Positions 22,401 to 34,480 of a stretch of 64,000 nucleotides of DNA are shown here, piece by piece. Position numbers and translations under genes: made by a program. The stretch's first letter is position 1. Each line of letters begins with the position of its first letter. The DNA is from Montifringilla adamsi. Taxonomy: Eukaryota; Chordata; Aves; Passeriformes; Passeridae. The notes under the pieces were generated by a model that worked only from the letters and a program-made list of their open reading frames with translations, did no database searches and was not told the origin of the DNA. The stretch is from assembly GCA_017590115.1 (NCBI GenBank), contig JAGGNK010015114.1, positions 2,239,307 to 2,303,306 on the forward strand, in the 5' to 3' direction.

Positions 22401-25400
22401 TGTGCAACGTCAGAGGACAAAAAATGAGCCCAAGTGTCGAATTAAAAGAGCAATAACTATGAAGTGCATTGGAGTTGTAGAGGACACAGACTCAGCTTCT
22501 TCTCTTCTATGCAGAGGCAGCACAAATATCTTCAATGCACAATGAAAACAATTCATAACAAATGAACTTACTTTGAGCTACTTAACAAAATGTCCAATTT
22601 AATAAAGATTTTCATAACTTAAATATGCATCTGAGGAACTGCAATGTCTAGTGCTAAAGTGAAGGCACTGACAAACAAAGTGTATGAGGAATTTTGGGGA
22701 AGAAAGAGAGTAAGCAAGGCATTTTATTATCAGTAATAATTTAAAAAAATATAAAAGGGAAAAAAACCTTTGAAACACCAAAAATCAGAGAAGACAGGAA
22801 AATTAAAAATTAGAAAATCTACTAAAAGGCAGCTAAAAATAACGTTTTGAAGATTTGAATACTAAGAGACAGTGGTGAAGACTGCTGAAGGGCAGCTTGC
22901 TGGAGTCACTGGGCCAGTGAAGGCTGCCATGGTGAGAAGCTGGAGAACAAGCAGGAAACCAAAGCTGATCAGCACAGTGTGAGGTCTTAAGAAGCAAGAT
23001 GACAGACTTAAAAAGCTGAAATTGCATTGAAATGAGGAAAATTAAATGGTAGACCAAATCAAAACCACACCAAGACTGGCAAAAAAACCTCAGCCAAGGA
23101 AAAAGGAACCAAAACCGAAATGTAATCCTTCCTCATTGGAAGCACCAAAGGCTCATTAGACACCCAACATCCAGGGCACAAAGAGCACTCAAAGAACAGG
23201 GCTGCCATGGGGGAGATGATCCATTGTTCACTGTGAAAGAAATTGGAAAGATACATCTGGAATTAAAGCAACTGCAGGATCAGATGTACAGTAAGTAGAC
23301 AAAATGAACAACAAACCCACTAGCACTAAACCCACTTCATCTGAGTAGTAAAGTGAAGTAGAAAATTAGATCTGTTGCCACATGCTTTAATCACTCTGAT
23401 ACGGACCTGAAGGTGGGAGCTGTTTATACTGCATATAAAAACAGGAGCTTGAATAGAACCAAGGGTATTACTATCTTAGCATCTACCAGAAAAATTAGTA
23501 AAAACAGGTAGTAACACAGGTTAGAATCAAGGAGGTCATGGCTGTGCAAAACATGCATAAAAATATATTGCATGCCGAGACAATAGTTGGTAGATGCTAG
23601 AAGCTTACAAAGACTCACATTTATTGAAAATATTCCTGTTATGAGTTAGCAAGGACATCGAAATCACATCCAGCTCATGAGAACCACAGAGATTAATGTA
23701 ACTGAAGGTGGAAAATAGGTACTTGCTTGATGTGCTTTCACTCTTTCTTGCATATCTACTTACAGACACTGTGGCCAATAGGACATTAAGTAAAATCAAT
23801 CTTGTTTTGACCCATTAGGGACAAGCCTTTCTTCCAGCATTATAAACACTGAGCTGGCAATTTACAAGTCCAAACCAGAAAGCACACCAAGCCCCCAAAA
23901 TTTCCTTGGGGAATACTGATTGCTGCATCCTTAGGGCTTTGCTGAGCCCTCACGGTCAGTGTAGGACCAGCATCAGCCAGTCATCTTGCCAGCATCAACC
24001 CTAAATCACAACAGCCCTAAATCACACTGGGCTAAGTTTAAACCAAGACGGCATAGAAGTGTCACTGCCCTGACATTTACACATAAATGAAACTCTGAGT
24101 TTTCTTCTTGTTCTCCTCCTGTTGAAAGAACACCTGTTGAAATGTATTGGAGTCCATCAGAAACCAGATCCTTAGTGTACTGACCCAAATCTTATGGGGG
24201 AAAAGCATACTGGCATTAAACATTTAAAATAAACCTTCTTTTAAAAATGCAGGGTATGAAAACCTTGTTATGTGTTGGAGTGCAATTTCTACACAAGTAA
24301 GGTAAAGGCACATAGGATCCCTAAACTAGGTTTCACAAGTAAAGCTGGGAACATAATTCCAGTTAGAACACAAAGATCACAGACAAATAGGAGAAAGCAC
24401 AAGTAAACCAATTCTCTTTATTACTAGTCTTTTCTTGTTATTTAGAAGTCTTTAATACTAGAAATTAAAACAAATAATAATTGAACATAGAGCTGGCCAT
24501 ATAGCATAGAAACAAACTTAAAGCAGAAGAAATCAGTACCCTGTTCCTGCGACATTAATGAGAAAAGACACCTTCTCTCTTTCAACAGATTGTGTCTTAC
24601 ACTGCCTGGACAGCTGGGAGAAGATGGTGATTGTTTTGTAGGGTTTGTGAGGACATGGAAGGGGTAGGGGTTGTAATCAAATTGTTCTACTTTTCTACAT
24701 CAACTCTATGCAATCAGCACAATTCAAAAGGTAAAAGTTCATATTGAAAAGACTGGTTATGCCCCAAACCCTACACCAGACTAGCCATTTGTAGAACTAA
24801 ATCACAGCTAAACCAGGCCCCATTTTATGGAAGGTTTTTGCCTTTTTCAGGAAGACATTGCTATGGTTGCACTGAATGATCCCCATCATCTAACTTTTTC
24901 TACCTCTACACAAAATTTCTGCCAGTTCAGGATCAGGAAAGAGGTCTTACTCACTGCTGGTGCAGAATAAAAAAGAGGTTGGTTCCTTGCCTTGAATTCT
25001 TCATTATTTACAGGAAGACAGGCTTTTTCTATTTCAAAGCCATTATTAACTAGAACAATCGAACATTACACAGTTATTTAATTGACGAATTACACATAAT
25101 TATATTTCAATTTCTCAGTAAAGTGCAGAGTCAAGCTCAAGGCCAAAAGCATAAGAACAAAAACAAAAATCAGAAAGCTCAAAAGGAGAAACCATTACCT
25201 CTTTCAAACTGTCATGTCCACTTGTGCCCGGATGGCTTTCTCCAGGGCAACACACAATGGCACCATCGCACCAGATAAATAATCAGTCTTGATTGTGGTG
25301 AAGAACTTGATGACAAAGAGTCATCAAAAGCGTTTAATTGTCAGTGTTTCCCTATCAGCAAAGAACTTGGAGTTATCTCTGGTATATGTCTTTATCTTTC

Positions 25401-28400
25401 CTTTCAAATAAGGCAGGAGCAGAAACAATGAGTGAAGGTTCACATGGGAAGTGTCAAAGTGCAGAGACTAAAGAAACACTGCACCCAAAGGAAGAAGTAG
25501 TTATATAGAATTGAAAATGAGTTAGATTTTGAAAGAAGATGTAAAAAAAAAAAAGCAAAGGGAAAAAGAATACATTGCTGCAATAGAACAGTGACAAGGA
25601 TTGTTTTTAAAGCAGCATCAAATAAAAAACCTAGTAACAAAACAAACCCTTAGAAATCACCTACTTCCAGAGTTAGTATAGTTGATGCTATAAACCAGAA
25701 AATAAACATATATGTATACACTCACAGAGATATAAAGACAAACACAGATACAAGGTAATCTAGGAAGATATTCTCAAAATTAATCTCAGTCAAAATAAAA
25801 TACATTCTCTCCTGCAAGAAGGAAGGAGGTGCAACCACTCACTTCTCTCTGTCAGAAAACAGGCACAAATATTTCTCACAATTTCAAAAACGGGTGTTAC
25901 AATTATTTTTTAAATGAATTTAATTTTCTAGAAGCATCAACAGCAAGTCTTTTGTGAAGCTGCAGAAATCATCCAGGGATCTCCAGACACCTCATAAAAA
26001 GGCACGCTTGGTCAAGCCCTCAGCACAGGCATTAAAGCAGGCTCTCATTTAATGAGAAAGGGGGCTGACGGAGAAGACAGCACAGGGCAGCCTTTCTGTG
26101 TGAGCCCCTAAATTACTGCCCAAGTCACCACCCTGGGCACTCCCCCTGCACCGGGGGGGCTGCTCAGTGTCTCTGTGGGGCACAGGTGCCCCGGAGCAGC
26201 CAGGGCAGCCTGCGCAGGGACTGCCCCTTCGAGGGGGCACAGATCTGGCTCCAGGGGCTGCCTTAGGCACAAGACACAGCTCGCTACGCTGTTTGGGACA
26301 GAACTTAAATACATGTCAGATAGTCTAATGGTTTTACTGGCTGTCTTGCCAGATACATTGATGGTCATGAAGTTCTAAGGGGGAATTTCTTCTTTTCTGC
26401 ATAATGGAGATGAATAAAAACCTGGTCTTTATATCAGGAGCTCTATTAAATACAGAGATTGACAGGGTGGCCGTACACAGAAGCAAAATTAGGGCTATCC
26501 TAACTACATACAGGACTAAATAAGTAAAGAAAATATTCTGGGGTACAATCTAGAAAGAGCAAAGCTCACAGAAAATCTATTACTAGCTACAGACACCTGT
26601 GTGAAGTAGCTAAGTATATCAATCCCATAAAAATGATCACAGCCTAGTTCTGTTTTTCAGGAACAGGAGGTATAAAACTGCCCTACCAAATGTAGTAGAT
26701 GATTGAAGAACTGTTACTGCTTTCTTATCTCCCAGCTTCATATCCACAAAGCCGATTTTTAATATTGTCCTGCATAAACAAAAATGAACTCTAAATTAAC
26801 ACTAACAGCTTTTTAAAGTGCTTTAGAGAAACTATTTTGGTGAATTGCTTTGCAGCTGCAAGAGGTGGTGTCAAAAATTAAAATGCTACTTGTTTTATTT
26901 TTTCTGTAGCTAGAACACTTAGTTCCAGAAACATAATTTTGAAGACACTTGTACTCTATGTGACCTTGTCTTCAAGGCTTAACTGGCAGATAATTTTATG
27001 CCACCTAGCTAAGTCTTATTATATCATAATTATGCTGTCACATAGGATCTCAAATGAAATTAATGAAATAGTATCAATCCAAGACAAGAACTATGAGAAT
27101 CAGTAGAACTTTCCCTGTGATCATTTGCTTTCACTAATATTTATTTCCATCACTTAAACTCCAATATCAGGTATCTAAATAAATAAATAAAATCAGAGAA
27201 ATGAAGTTCAATGTACAAATATTTTGATTCAATGCTATCTTTGTTTTCAGATTTTTCACTGCAAGTTCATCACAGTCCTCAGTAGCCAAGAAAAAAAATG
27301 AACTGAAACTGGTGAAGATAAAAAATAGAGAAGATAAAGCAGGCTGGAAATTAACAAAAGCATAGTTCTATCTTCCTGATTGGTCTCAGACAAATAGAAG
27401 AAAGAAATAACTCAAATGCAAACAAAGTTCTTCCTCAAGGCTTGCATAAATTAAAGCTGTTAATGCAATTATCTGTAGAAACATGAGCACACCAAATACT
27501 GATAGCTGGATTTGATTGCTAAGAAGAGGAAGATGCAGAAACTGCAAAGCCTGGATGACGTTTTCAGGACTCTGTCCCCATGAGTCAGAGATGTTATTAG
27601 GTGATTATTTTTTCTGCTTTTTGTCTTCCCACTGCTCTGCACTCAGACGCTCAAGTCTCAGTAGAAGTACTAACACTCCACCAGGCCTGCCTCGCTGAGA
27701 AGCATCTACTGTATTTCCCTGTACCTATTGTAAAAAAGAAGTAAATAATCTGAGCAGCAAGAGCTATGAAAACCTTCAGTGGAAACAAAATGGAATCACT
27801 GCTGTATGTGCCATTAGTTTAGAGCAAAGGGAAGGATTAAAAGTTTTCTGTCACACATCCCTACTGGATTCACTTAAAACTCACTAAGCATGTTCACTCA
27901 GGGATAAGCATTAAAAGTGGCTCAAACCACAGCTTCTTAAGATGGAATCACTCCCATCAAGCCACTACAGGCGGGCAGTGTGTGGCAGCTCTCCACATAA
28001 CCCATTTTCCCTGCTGTTTAAGCCCATGCCTGATGGTTCAGTCTCTCAGACACCAGAGGAGAGAGGCGTGCAGAGGGCAGACATTTCTCCATGCATGGAT
28101 TCAAATCCCGCTCAGGTTCAGGCTCAGCTCAGCCAAGTTCCATATGAGCAGCTGCAGGACTCACAGCGTCCCAGCAGATGCAGCGCATTGCCCAGTCATG
28201 TCATGCAACAGAGTAACTCCGCAGCTGCCCCAGTCTCGCCAGGATTCCATCTGTCTGGGATAACAGTAACAACAGAGGTGAAAGAAAAGGTAGAAAAGCT
28301 ATCAAGCTGTTGCAGTCCTACTTGAGTTTAAGTAGCTGCTGAGTCTCAGCAATTCAAGCCACTTCCCTTTGCAATATTACATTCAGCATCTCAGGACCTA

Positions 28401-29401
28401 GGATCTAGGTGATAAAGGAAATAATTCCCTTTGAGTGCACAACCTGAAAATTACTTGAAGAATAGCCTAAAAACATTTCCTGAAGGAAGTGTTTGTAAAC
28501 TGTACCCTGTGCAAATGTTGGTAAATGTTTTAGCAAATGACTCTTCCAGAAAATTTAATTGTTCTCTAAAGAGTTGCCTAACTTTAAATTAAAGCCACTG
28601 AAGTGCAAAATGCGGGACCTGTAAATTTAGCTCAAGTGCTGTAGCTCCACAGCATCTTCCCCATGGAAGAGATGCACAAACAGCCACAGTGGCTCTACCT
28701 TCCCAAAGAAGATAAAAGGAATAGACCTATTAAGGACGAGGAAATCATCAAGGCCACCACTGAGGATCTCTCAGTGTCACCAGCCACTCTCTGCTACACA
28801 TCAAGAGCTTAATTTAGGCCTCTCCAGTTGTACCAGGTGTTAAGTATTACTGGACCTTTCTTTGAGAAGATCTGATTTTCATCCTAGACTTTCCAAACAC
28901 AAGCCACATCTGTCCATTATATAATTGCCAAGTGAAACAAATTAATTTCAACGAGTTAAATTCAACCAACTTAACAGCTATCTACATAGAAATATACTAT
29001 TGATCTTAATCATATCTGATGATGCCGGCTTGCAAAACCTGTTTGATTTTGGACATCACCTCTTACAGTGTGCCAGATATCACTGTTTCTGTGTCAGTTT
29101 TATGAACCCTGAATAGGAGTGCACTGCATTTTGTTCTTCAAAATGCTTCAAACACTTTCAGAACACGAACAATTTCTATGTATCTTTTAGATACTTTCTG
29201 GACATTTATTGCATTCTGTTTCTGTGTGAAACAGGTATTTCCAGACCAGCCTAAGATTTGCTCTCTAAGTTCAGGGAAAAAAAGTTTGCAGTGCAAGCTT
29301 CACTGTAGAAATCTCAGTTTTTAAAATGTTATTTAGGAATGTCCTCATCACCACCTACAGAAATCTCTCTAGCTTAGTCATAAAGTGTTCTCCAAGGATC
29401 T
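19436..29401. other. Long unassigned non-coding stretch
   Basis: About 10 kb with no recognised gene or mobile element. GC-richer islets lie at about 19880-20080 and 26060-26290. Simple repeats include ACA units near 20411-20424, a 12-nt A-run near 25543 and AAAT units at 27176-27192. The longest open frame (27942-28325, 127 codons) has low-complexity composition and no domain I recognise. The strand contains many A-rich tracts as expected of old, decayed sequence. Confidence 0.5.
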
Positions 29402-29720
29402 GGAAGGGGACAGAGCCAGGACAGCTGACCCCAAGTGACCCACGGGATATCCCAGCCCATGTGGGGCCATGCTCACCACACAGAGCTGGGGGGGAAGAGA
29501 TGGAATTGGGGACATTGAGACACCTGCCAGTCCATGGGAAGTGGGCAATGGATTCCTTGTTCTGTTTTCCTGCATGTGCAGCTGTTGCTTTACCTATTAA
29601 ACTGTCTGTATCTCAGTCCCTGAGTTTTATCACAGTTATGTCTCCAATTCTGTCCCCATCCCACTGGGAGGGAATGAATGAGCAGCCACGTGGGGCTGGT
29701 CTGAAACCAGGGCAAGGAGT
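29402..29720 (+). mobile_element. Truncated ERVL-like LTR (third copy)
   Basis: From GGGGACAGAGCCAGGACAGC onward this matches the ERVL-like LTRs at 13693-14027 and 15542-15876, including ATTAAA (29596-29601) and CTGTCTGTATCTCAGTCCCTG. The first roughly 160 bp of the LTR are missing and the last part has diverged (GTGGGGCTGGTCTGAAACC). It is an independent insertion, not part of the tandem duplication. Confidence 0.75.
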
Positions 29721-32700
29721 AAGTGTTTTTACATCTGAAGATGTTAGCTTAGAAAACACCTAATATAGCTAATATTTACTGATGTGAACTGCCTTTATCC
29801 TAGCAGTTTGCATGAATATTACACATTCATTTCTGCTATACCTGTTGTTCCTTAGATGTAAGTATAAATATATAACATAACAGGAAGAGTACATTTTCTG
29901 TACTGCAAGGTTTTCTTCTGTATTTTGAAGATAAAGTTAATTTTATTTGTTGAATCTAATGAGATATGGAAAATGTGGTGAGAAGTGAAAGTTTACTTGT
30001 GTGGTTGCTAAGCAACAGGCTCATACATGAGCTGACTGATCATTCCACACAGGACTTTTCCTATCAGCAAATTACATAGCTGGAGGCAAAAGCCCTCCTG
30101 GTTTCCTTTTCCAGTTTTGCAAATAAAAATACTTAACAATATTTAGAATACATGAGGCATTCCAAAGATTTTTATTATTTCTGTCCTAGCTATTTAAAAC
30201 AATCTGGCAGCTTTCCAAAGCAGCAGCATCCATTTCAGACTGCAGGGCACATTCCCAGGCATCATCTAATAAAGGAGCTCCTCTGAAGGCACTGACCTAG
30301 AGTAAACAGACACTCCCAGGTAACTCTTGAGGAAATAATATAATAAACATTGCCTGCCCTCCAAAGCAGTGATTCACCCTTAGGGCACAACTGTCGCTAC
30401 AATAGCTAAAGCAAAGATTTTGTTTTCAAACCTAAGACCCTTCACAATCCTAGGACTGTCAGCAGTGTGCAAGGCTTGCAGTCAGCCACTTGGTCACCTC
30501 TAGCAGGATAAAACTTCCCTAACTTCAGAGTTATTCAGGAGGGATAGTTAAAATGCTATGCTGAATCAGGGACAAAGACACGCAGTCATGGAAGGCCAGG
30601 GTCTGATTAGTTTGCTTTATCCACCTGCACAAGAAGAGTCAATTGAGGAATACATGGCTAAATAATTTTTGTCTAAGTCACCAGATGGTTCTTCTCTAAG
30701 CCACTGTACACTACATAAAATGCTAAATGAAACTTTATCTGAATCTTTAATCCCCTAACTTTGCCATGCCAACCCCAAAATAATTAAAACAAGTAAACTT
30801 AACTTTCCAGAATATTTTGAAGTTGCAGGCATTTGCACAATGCTGTAAGGCAACTACAAATAAGCAGCCATATAACATCAAATCATTCTTTTCATCGTAG
30901 AAGGAGCTCTCAGTTTTGTGGCACCTAGCCAGAAGTACCCCTCTCCTCTCTGTTCTGTTCCTCTCTAAATAGTGTTACCCCAATATTATGTTCTCATAAA
31001 TGCAAAGGGACATTACCAATGTCACTCTAAGAATGCAGCAGCACACACCCAGCAGGAAGCCTACCCTCTGCAGGTGTTAATCAAGTGCACCTCGGGTCCA
31101 GCCCCATCTGCATCAAGTGCTAATCAATATTTCCAGTGGTGATCTGGATATAGGCATTTGGTGGAAGACATTGCATAGAAAGGAGCTGCAGGTATCTGGA
31201 ATAGAGTAATAAGGGGGTGAAAAGCTTTCAGGAACAATAAAATGTGAAAACAGAAAGAGGTAAACAAAAGGCTTAGCATAGATTAATTAAATAAATTTCT
31301 TTCCATATTTAGGCAGTATTTTCACACAGAAAGGGAGCCTCATTTAATTTCTAGATGGAGACGTGACTCTGCAAGGCAAGAATTTAAAGTCTGTATCTAA
31401 ATTTTGCAGCTAGTATCAATAGTTTTGGGAAGTCAGGAAAAGCATAACTAACATGAGATTGGAATCAACATTCTGCTGTAGCCCTCTTCTGGTTGAAATC
31501 ATTCCATGACTTAAAAACCCCAATCTTCTCCAAATAGTCTAATTTTGCAAGAATAATTTCATTTGTTGTTGACACTAATTATCCATTTCCGATTCCCAAG
31601 ATAGTTTCTTTTCTTCCTAAACTGCAATAGAATAGACTATGTAAAAGCAACAGGATGTGCATAGTTTGCCCACTAGAAAAGCCATAAATATCAGACTACT
31701 GACTGCAATATTACTGTTGTGCTGCTCTGATTGGAGAGTGAAAGAGAGCTTTCTTTGTTGTTTTAAATAAAGCTAAATAAATTCACACCAAACTATCTTC
31801 TTCCATTTCACCCAGTTTAAGGACAATTTCAGCTTACTTCTATTTTTTTATTCTCCTACAGACCATTTTGCCCTTCGTCATCTTGTGCTGGATTTCTGCA
31901 CTCCTAATTTCTTTGAGCAAAGTCAACAGTGTGACACAAGACTCACCTTTTCTCTCATTATATAATGAAAAGTCATTATGAGTCCTTTCTCTTTTAGCTC
32001 TAAGTAGATGCAGGTAATAGGTGAGTCATCAGTGCAATACCATTATGTCAAACAAATGACATTACAGTGCACTGAAATTGTTGACATTTTTCTACAATAT
32101 TAAATCTAGAAGCTTCACTCCAACTAATATTCACTTACTTGAACCAGATAAAGATATTGCACAGTATTATACAGTAATGCTAAATCATTCCAAAAAAGTT
32201 AACCCACTAATGCTCACTGCTATAAATATTCCTTCTAAGATACTCAGCTTATAACAAGGAACTGGCAAAACAGCACAGCTAGGTCCTGATAGTGTTTTCC
32301 ACACCAGCTATTATAATTAAACAACCACTTAGTAAGACAACATTTTAATACTTACATATACACAGAAAATACAGAGTATTGTAAAGCATGGGGTGGCATG
32401 ATCATCCAATTTTTGGAGGGCTTTTATTGGAAGTGCTACACTGGAAAAGGAAACCTAATTGCTTAGGATATATGGGTGTCATGGCTCACTTGTCAGCATG
32501 CAAGATGGACTGAAAGAACTACAGGAATATAAGAAGTCACTTTTCTTGCTAGAAATTACAGTTAAAATTTTAGAACAAAATCTTAGCTTGAGTACAGCAA
32601 CAGCAGGAAAAATAAATCACATATAAGTAGAGACTTTGTGCTTTCCTATTCAGGTCAAATCACTTCTACAGAACACACTTTCCTTTCATTCATGAAAATG

Positions 32701-33911
32701 GAAACACAAATAGAGGGCAGCACACACAATCCCCCTGGCACCAGGTTGTACATGCTGTGACTCATTCCAAGGCCACCAAAAAGAACCACAGAAGAATGTG
32801 ACTGTCATGAAGGCTTGCAGAGGCTGTAGAGCCAAGGGATTATGCAGGTGCCAGCAGGTGAGTGGTGCAGATGTCCCTCCAAACTGCGGCCTCAGGAAGA
32901 TCAGGGATCTGACAGGGGAGCACAGGTTTGCTCCAAATTAAATTTGCCCATTTTCACAGTCTGTATCAGCAAAGATAAAAGGTTAATCATACCACTATAT
33001 TTACTCAAAAGTCTTTATGTGTCATTTATTTACTGCCTGCATTATTTATACTGGCTTAGCAGATGCACAACATTTTCACTAAGAGGCATAAAGAGCAGTA
33101 CAACCACGTTCATTAATTCTGTCCAATATCCCACTCAGACCATGCTTTGTGACCTTGTGTAAGGCATACAGATGAGGCTGGAGACTGGAAAAAGCAAGTA
33201 CAGAAGTCTGACAGGGAGCCAAAATCAACCTCTGCAGCCCAAACTCTTATGTGTCTAATTTACTCTTATGTGTAAATCTTAGGTGCAACCCAGAGTCCAC
33301 TTTGTAGAGAGGAAGGCGGGGGAAAAAAACCCCAAGAATTTTGAGCTCATATGTATAAAATAACTGAAGATTTTTTCATGCACTTACCTCAACATTTCCC
33401 TCTAACTTCCAAGGACTGGTAGTTACTTCAATGTAGGCGGTTTGACTTCAAAACTCTTTTCACAAAAATGATTATATACTGCTACTTTACTGTATTTAAA
33501 TCCCTATCAATTGAGTTAGGAACATCTCCATAAAATTACAGCACTAAATTTTTATACTTCATATTTTAAGGAAATAAAGACAGCAGGTCCTAAGATCACT
33601 TTACTGTGACAAATTGTCTCTTTCTGCTCCCTTGAAATTGGCCTGTGAGACTTATCAAATACCCAGCTTTGTTAGTGCTAGAAGAATTTATTTTAAAGTG
33701 CACACTGTCATTATATGCTTACAGAGAGGTATATTTTAGGATTATGCAAGTGCTTGATAGATAATTGGTTCTGTCTTTTTGCAGCATCTTAAGTGTTCTG
33801 AGAAAACAGAAAGAATTACACAAAAATCTGAGTAATGTTTATAAAACAACAGTAGAAGGAGTGAATACAACTTCTAATTAAATGAATGTGACCTTCTTAA
33901 AGTTGGCAATC

Positions 33912-33915
<4 letters not shown>
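29721..33915. other. Unassigned non-coding sequence
   Basis: AT-rich and unique-looking. The only landmarks seen are the palindrome at 30004-30016 and ordinary short homopolymers. No coding region or mobile element recognised. Confidence 0.5.
30004..30016. promoter_or_regulatory. RFX-type X-box palindrome
   Basis: GTTGCTAAGCAAC is a perfect 6-bp inverted repeat with a 1-bp spacer and fits the X-box recognised by RFX transcription factors (two RGYAAC half sites). No nearby gene start is seen; a chance match is possible. Confidence 0.3.
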
Positions 33916-33946
<31 letters not shown>

Positions 33947-34480
33947 ATCACTGGTGTCTGTGGGTTTGTAGGGCTCACAATAAGCACTGTGGACCTCTGC
34001 TCAATCCCAAATTTGGGATTGTTACACCTTAGAGTTCTCTGTGATCCCCTTGCTCGGCTTGGCCAGAGGGAGCTGGCAAAATAAGGGATGGGAACTATGG
34101 TCTAGCCCGGAAAATAAAAACTTCAATAATGAAAATAACATACATGGAAACCGCAGAGTACAGAGACTAGAACCAAAGACCCGTGGGCGTGGCAAATGCA
34201 GCCAGGTATAGGGGCAAAGGTCAAATCAAGAATGTGAATTCAGAACATGACCTTATTTGAACTAGGCTTGAGCCAACTGACAACAAGGACTAGAAACTTG
34301 ACCAAATATAGGATGGTTCTATTAGCATGCTACTAATTCCCATGACCCCACTCTTCCAGTGTGGCCTGACCAGGTCCGCCCTCCCCTCAGTACCCTGCCT
34401 CCCACAGTCCGTGGCCAAAGCCTTCTGCAAACGCAACTGAGGCAGAAGTCTCAGCTGGATGTGATCCCATATGGGATGTC
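33916..34480 (-). mobile_element. Candidate poly(A)-tailed retrocopy or ERV remnant, minus strand
   Basis: A run of 27 T (33916-33942) precedes about 540 bp that is more GC-rich than its surroundings and compositionally distinct. Read on the minus strand this would be a retroposed segment ending ACAGACACCAGTGATATTT followed by a poly(A) tail. The segment contains inverted-repeat-like words (CCCAAATTTGGG; CATATGGGATG). I do not recognise its source, the far end is not defined and no TSD was found. A simple T-run expansion is the alternative. Confidence 0.3.

Noticed and set aside
27942..28325. 127-codon plus-strand frame considered as an exon
   Set aside because: No domain, no flanking splice sites of note, and a second frame (27982-28263) is open over the same region.
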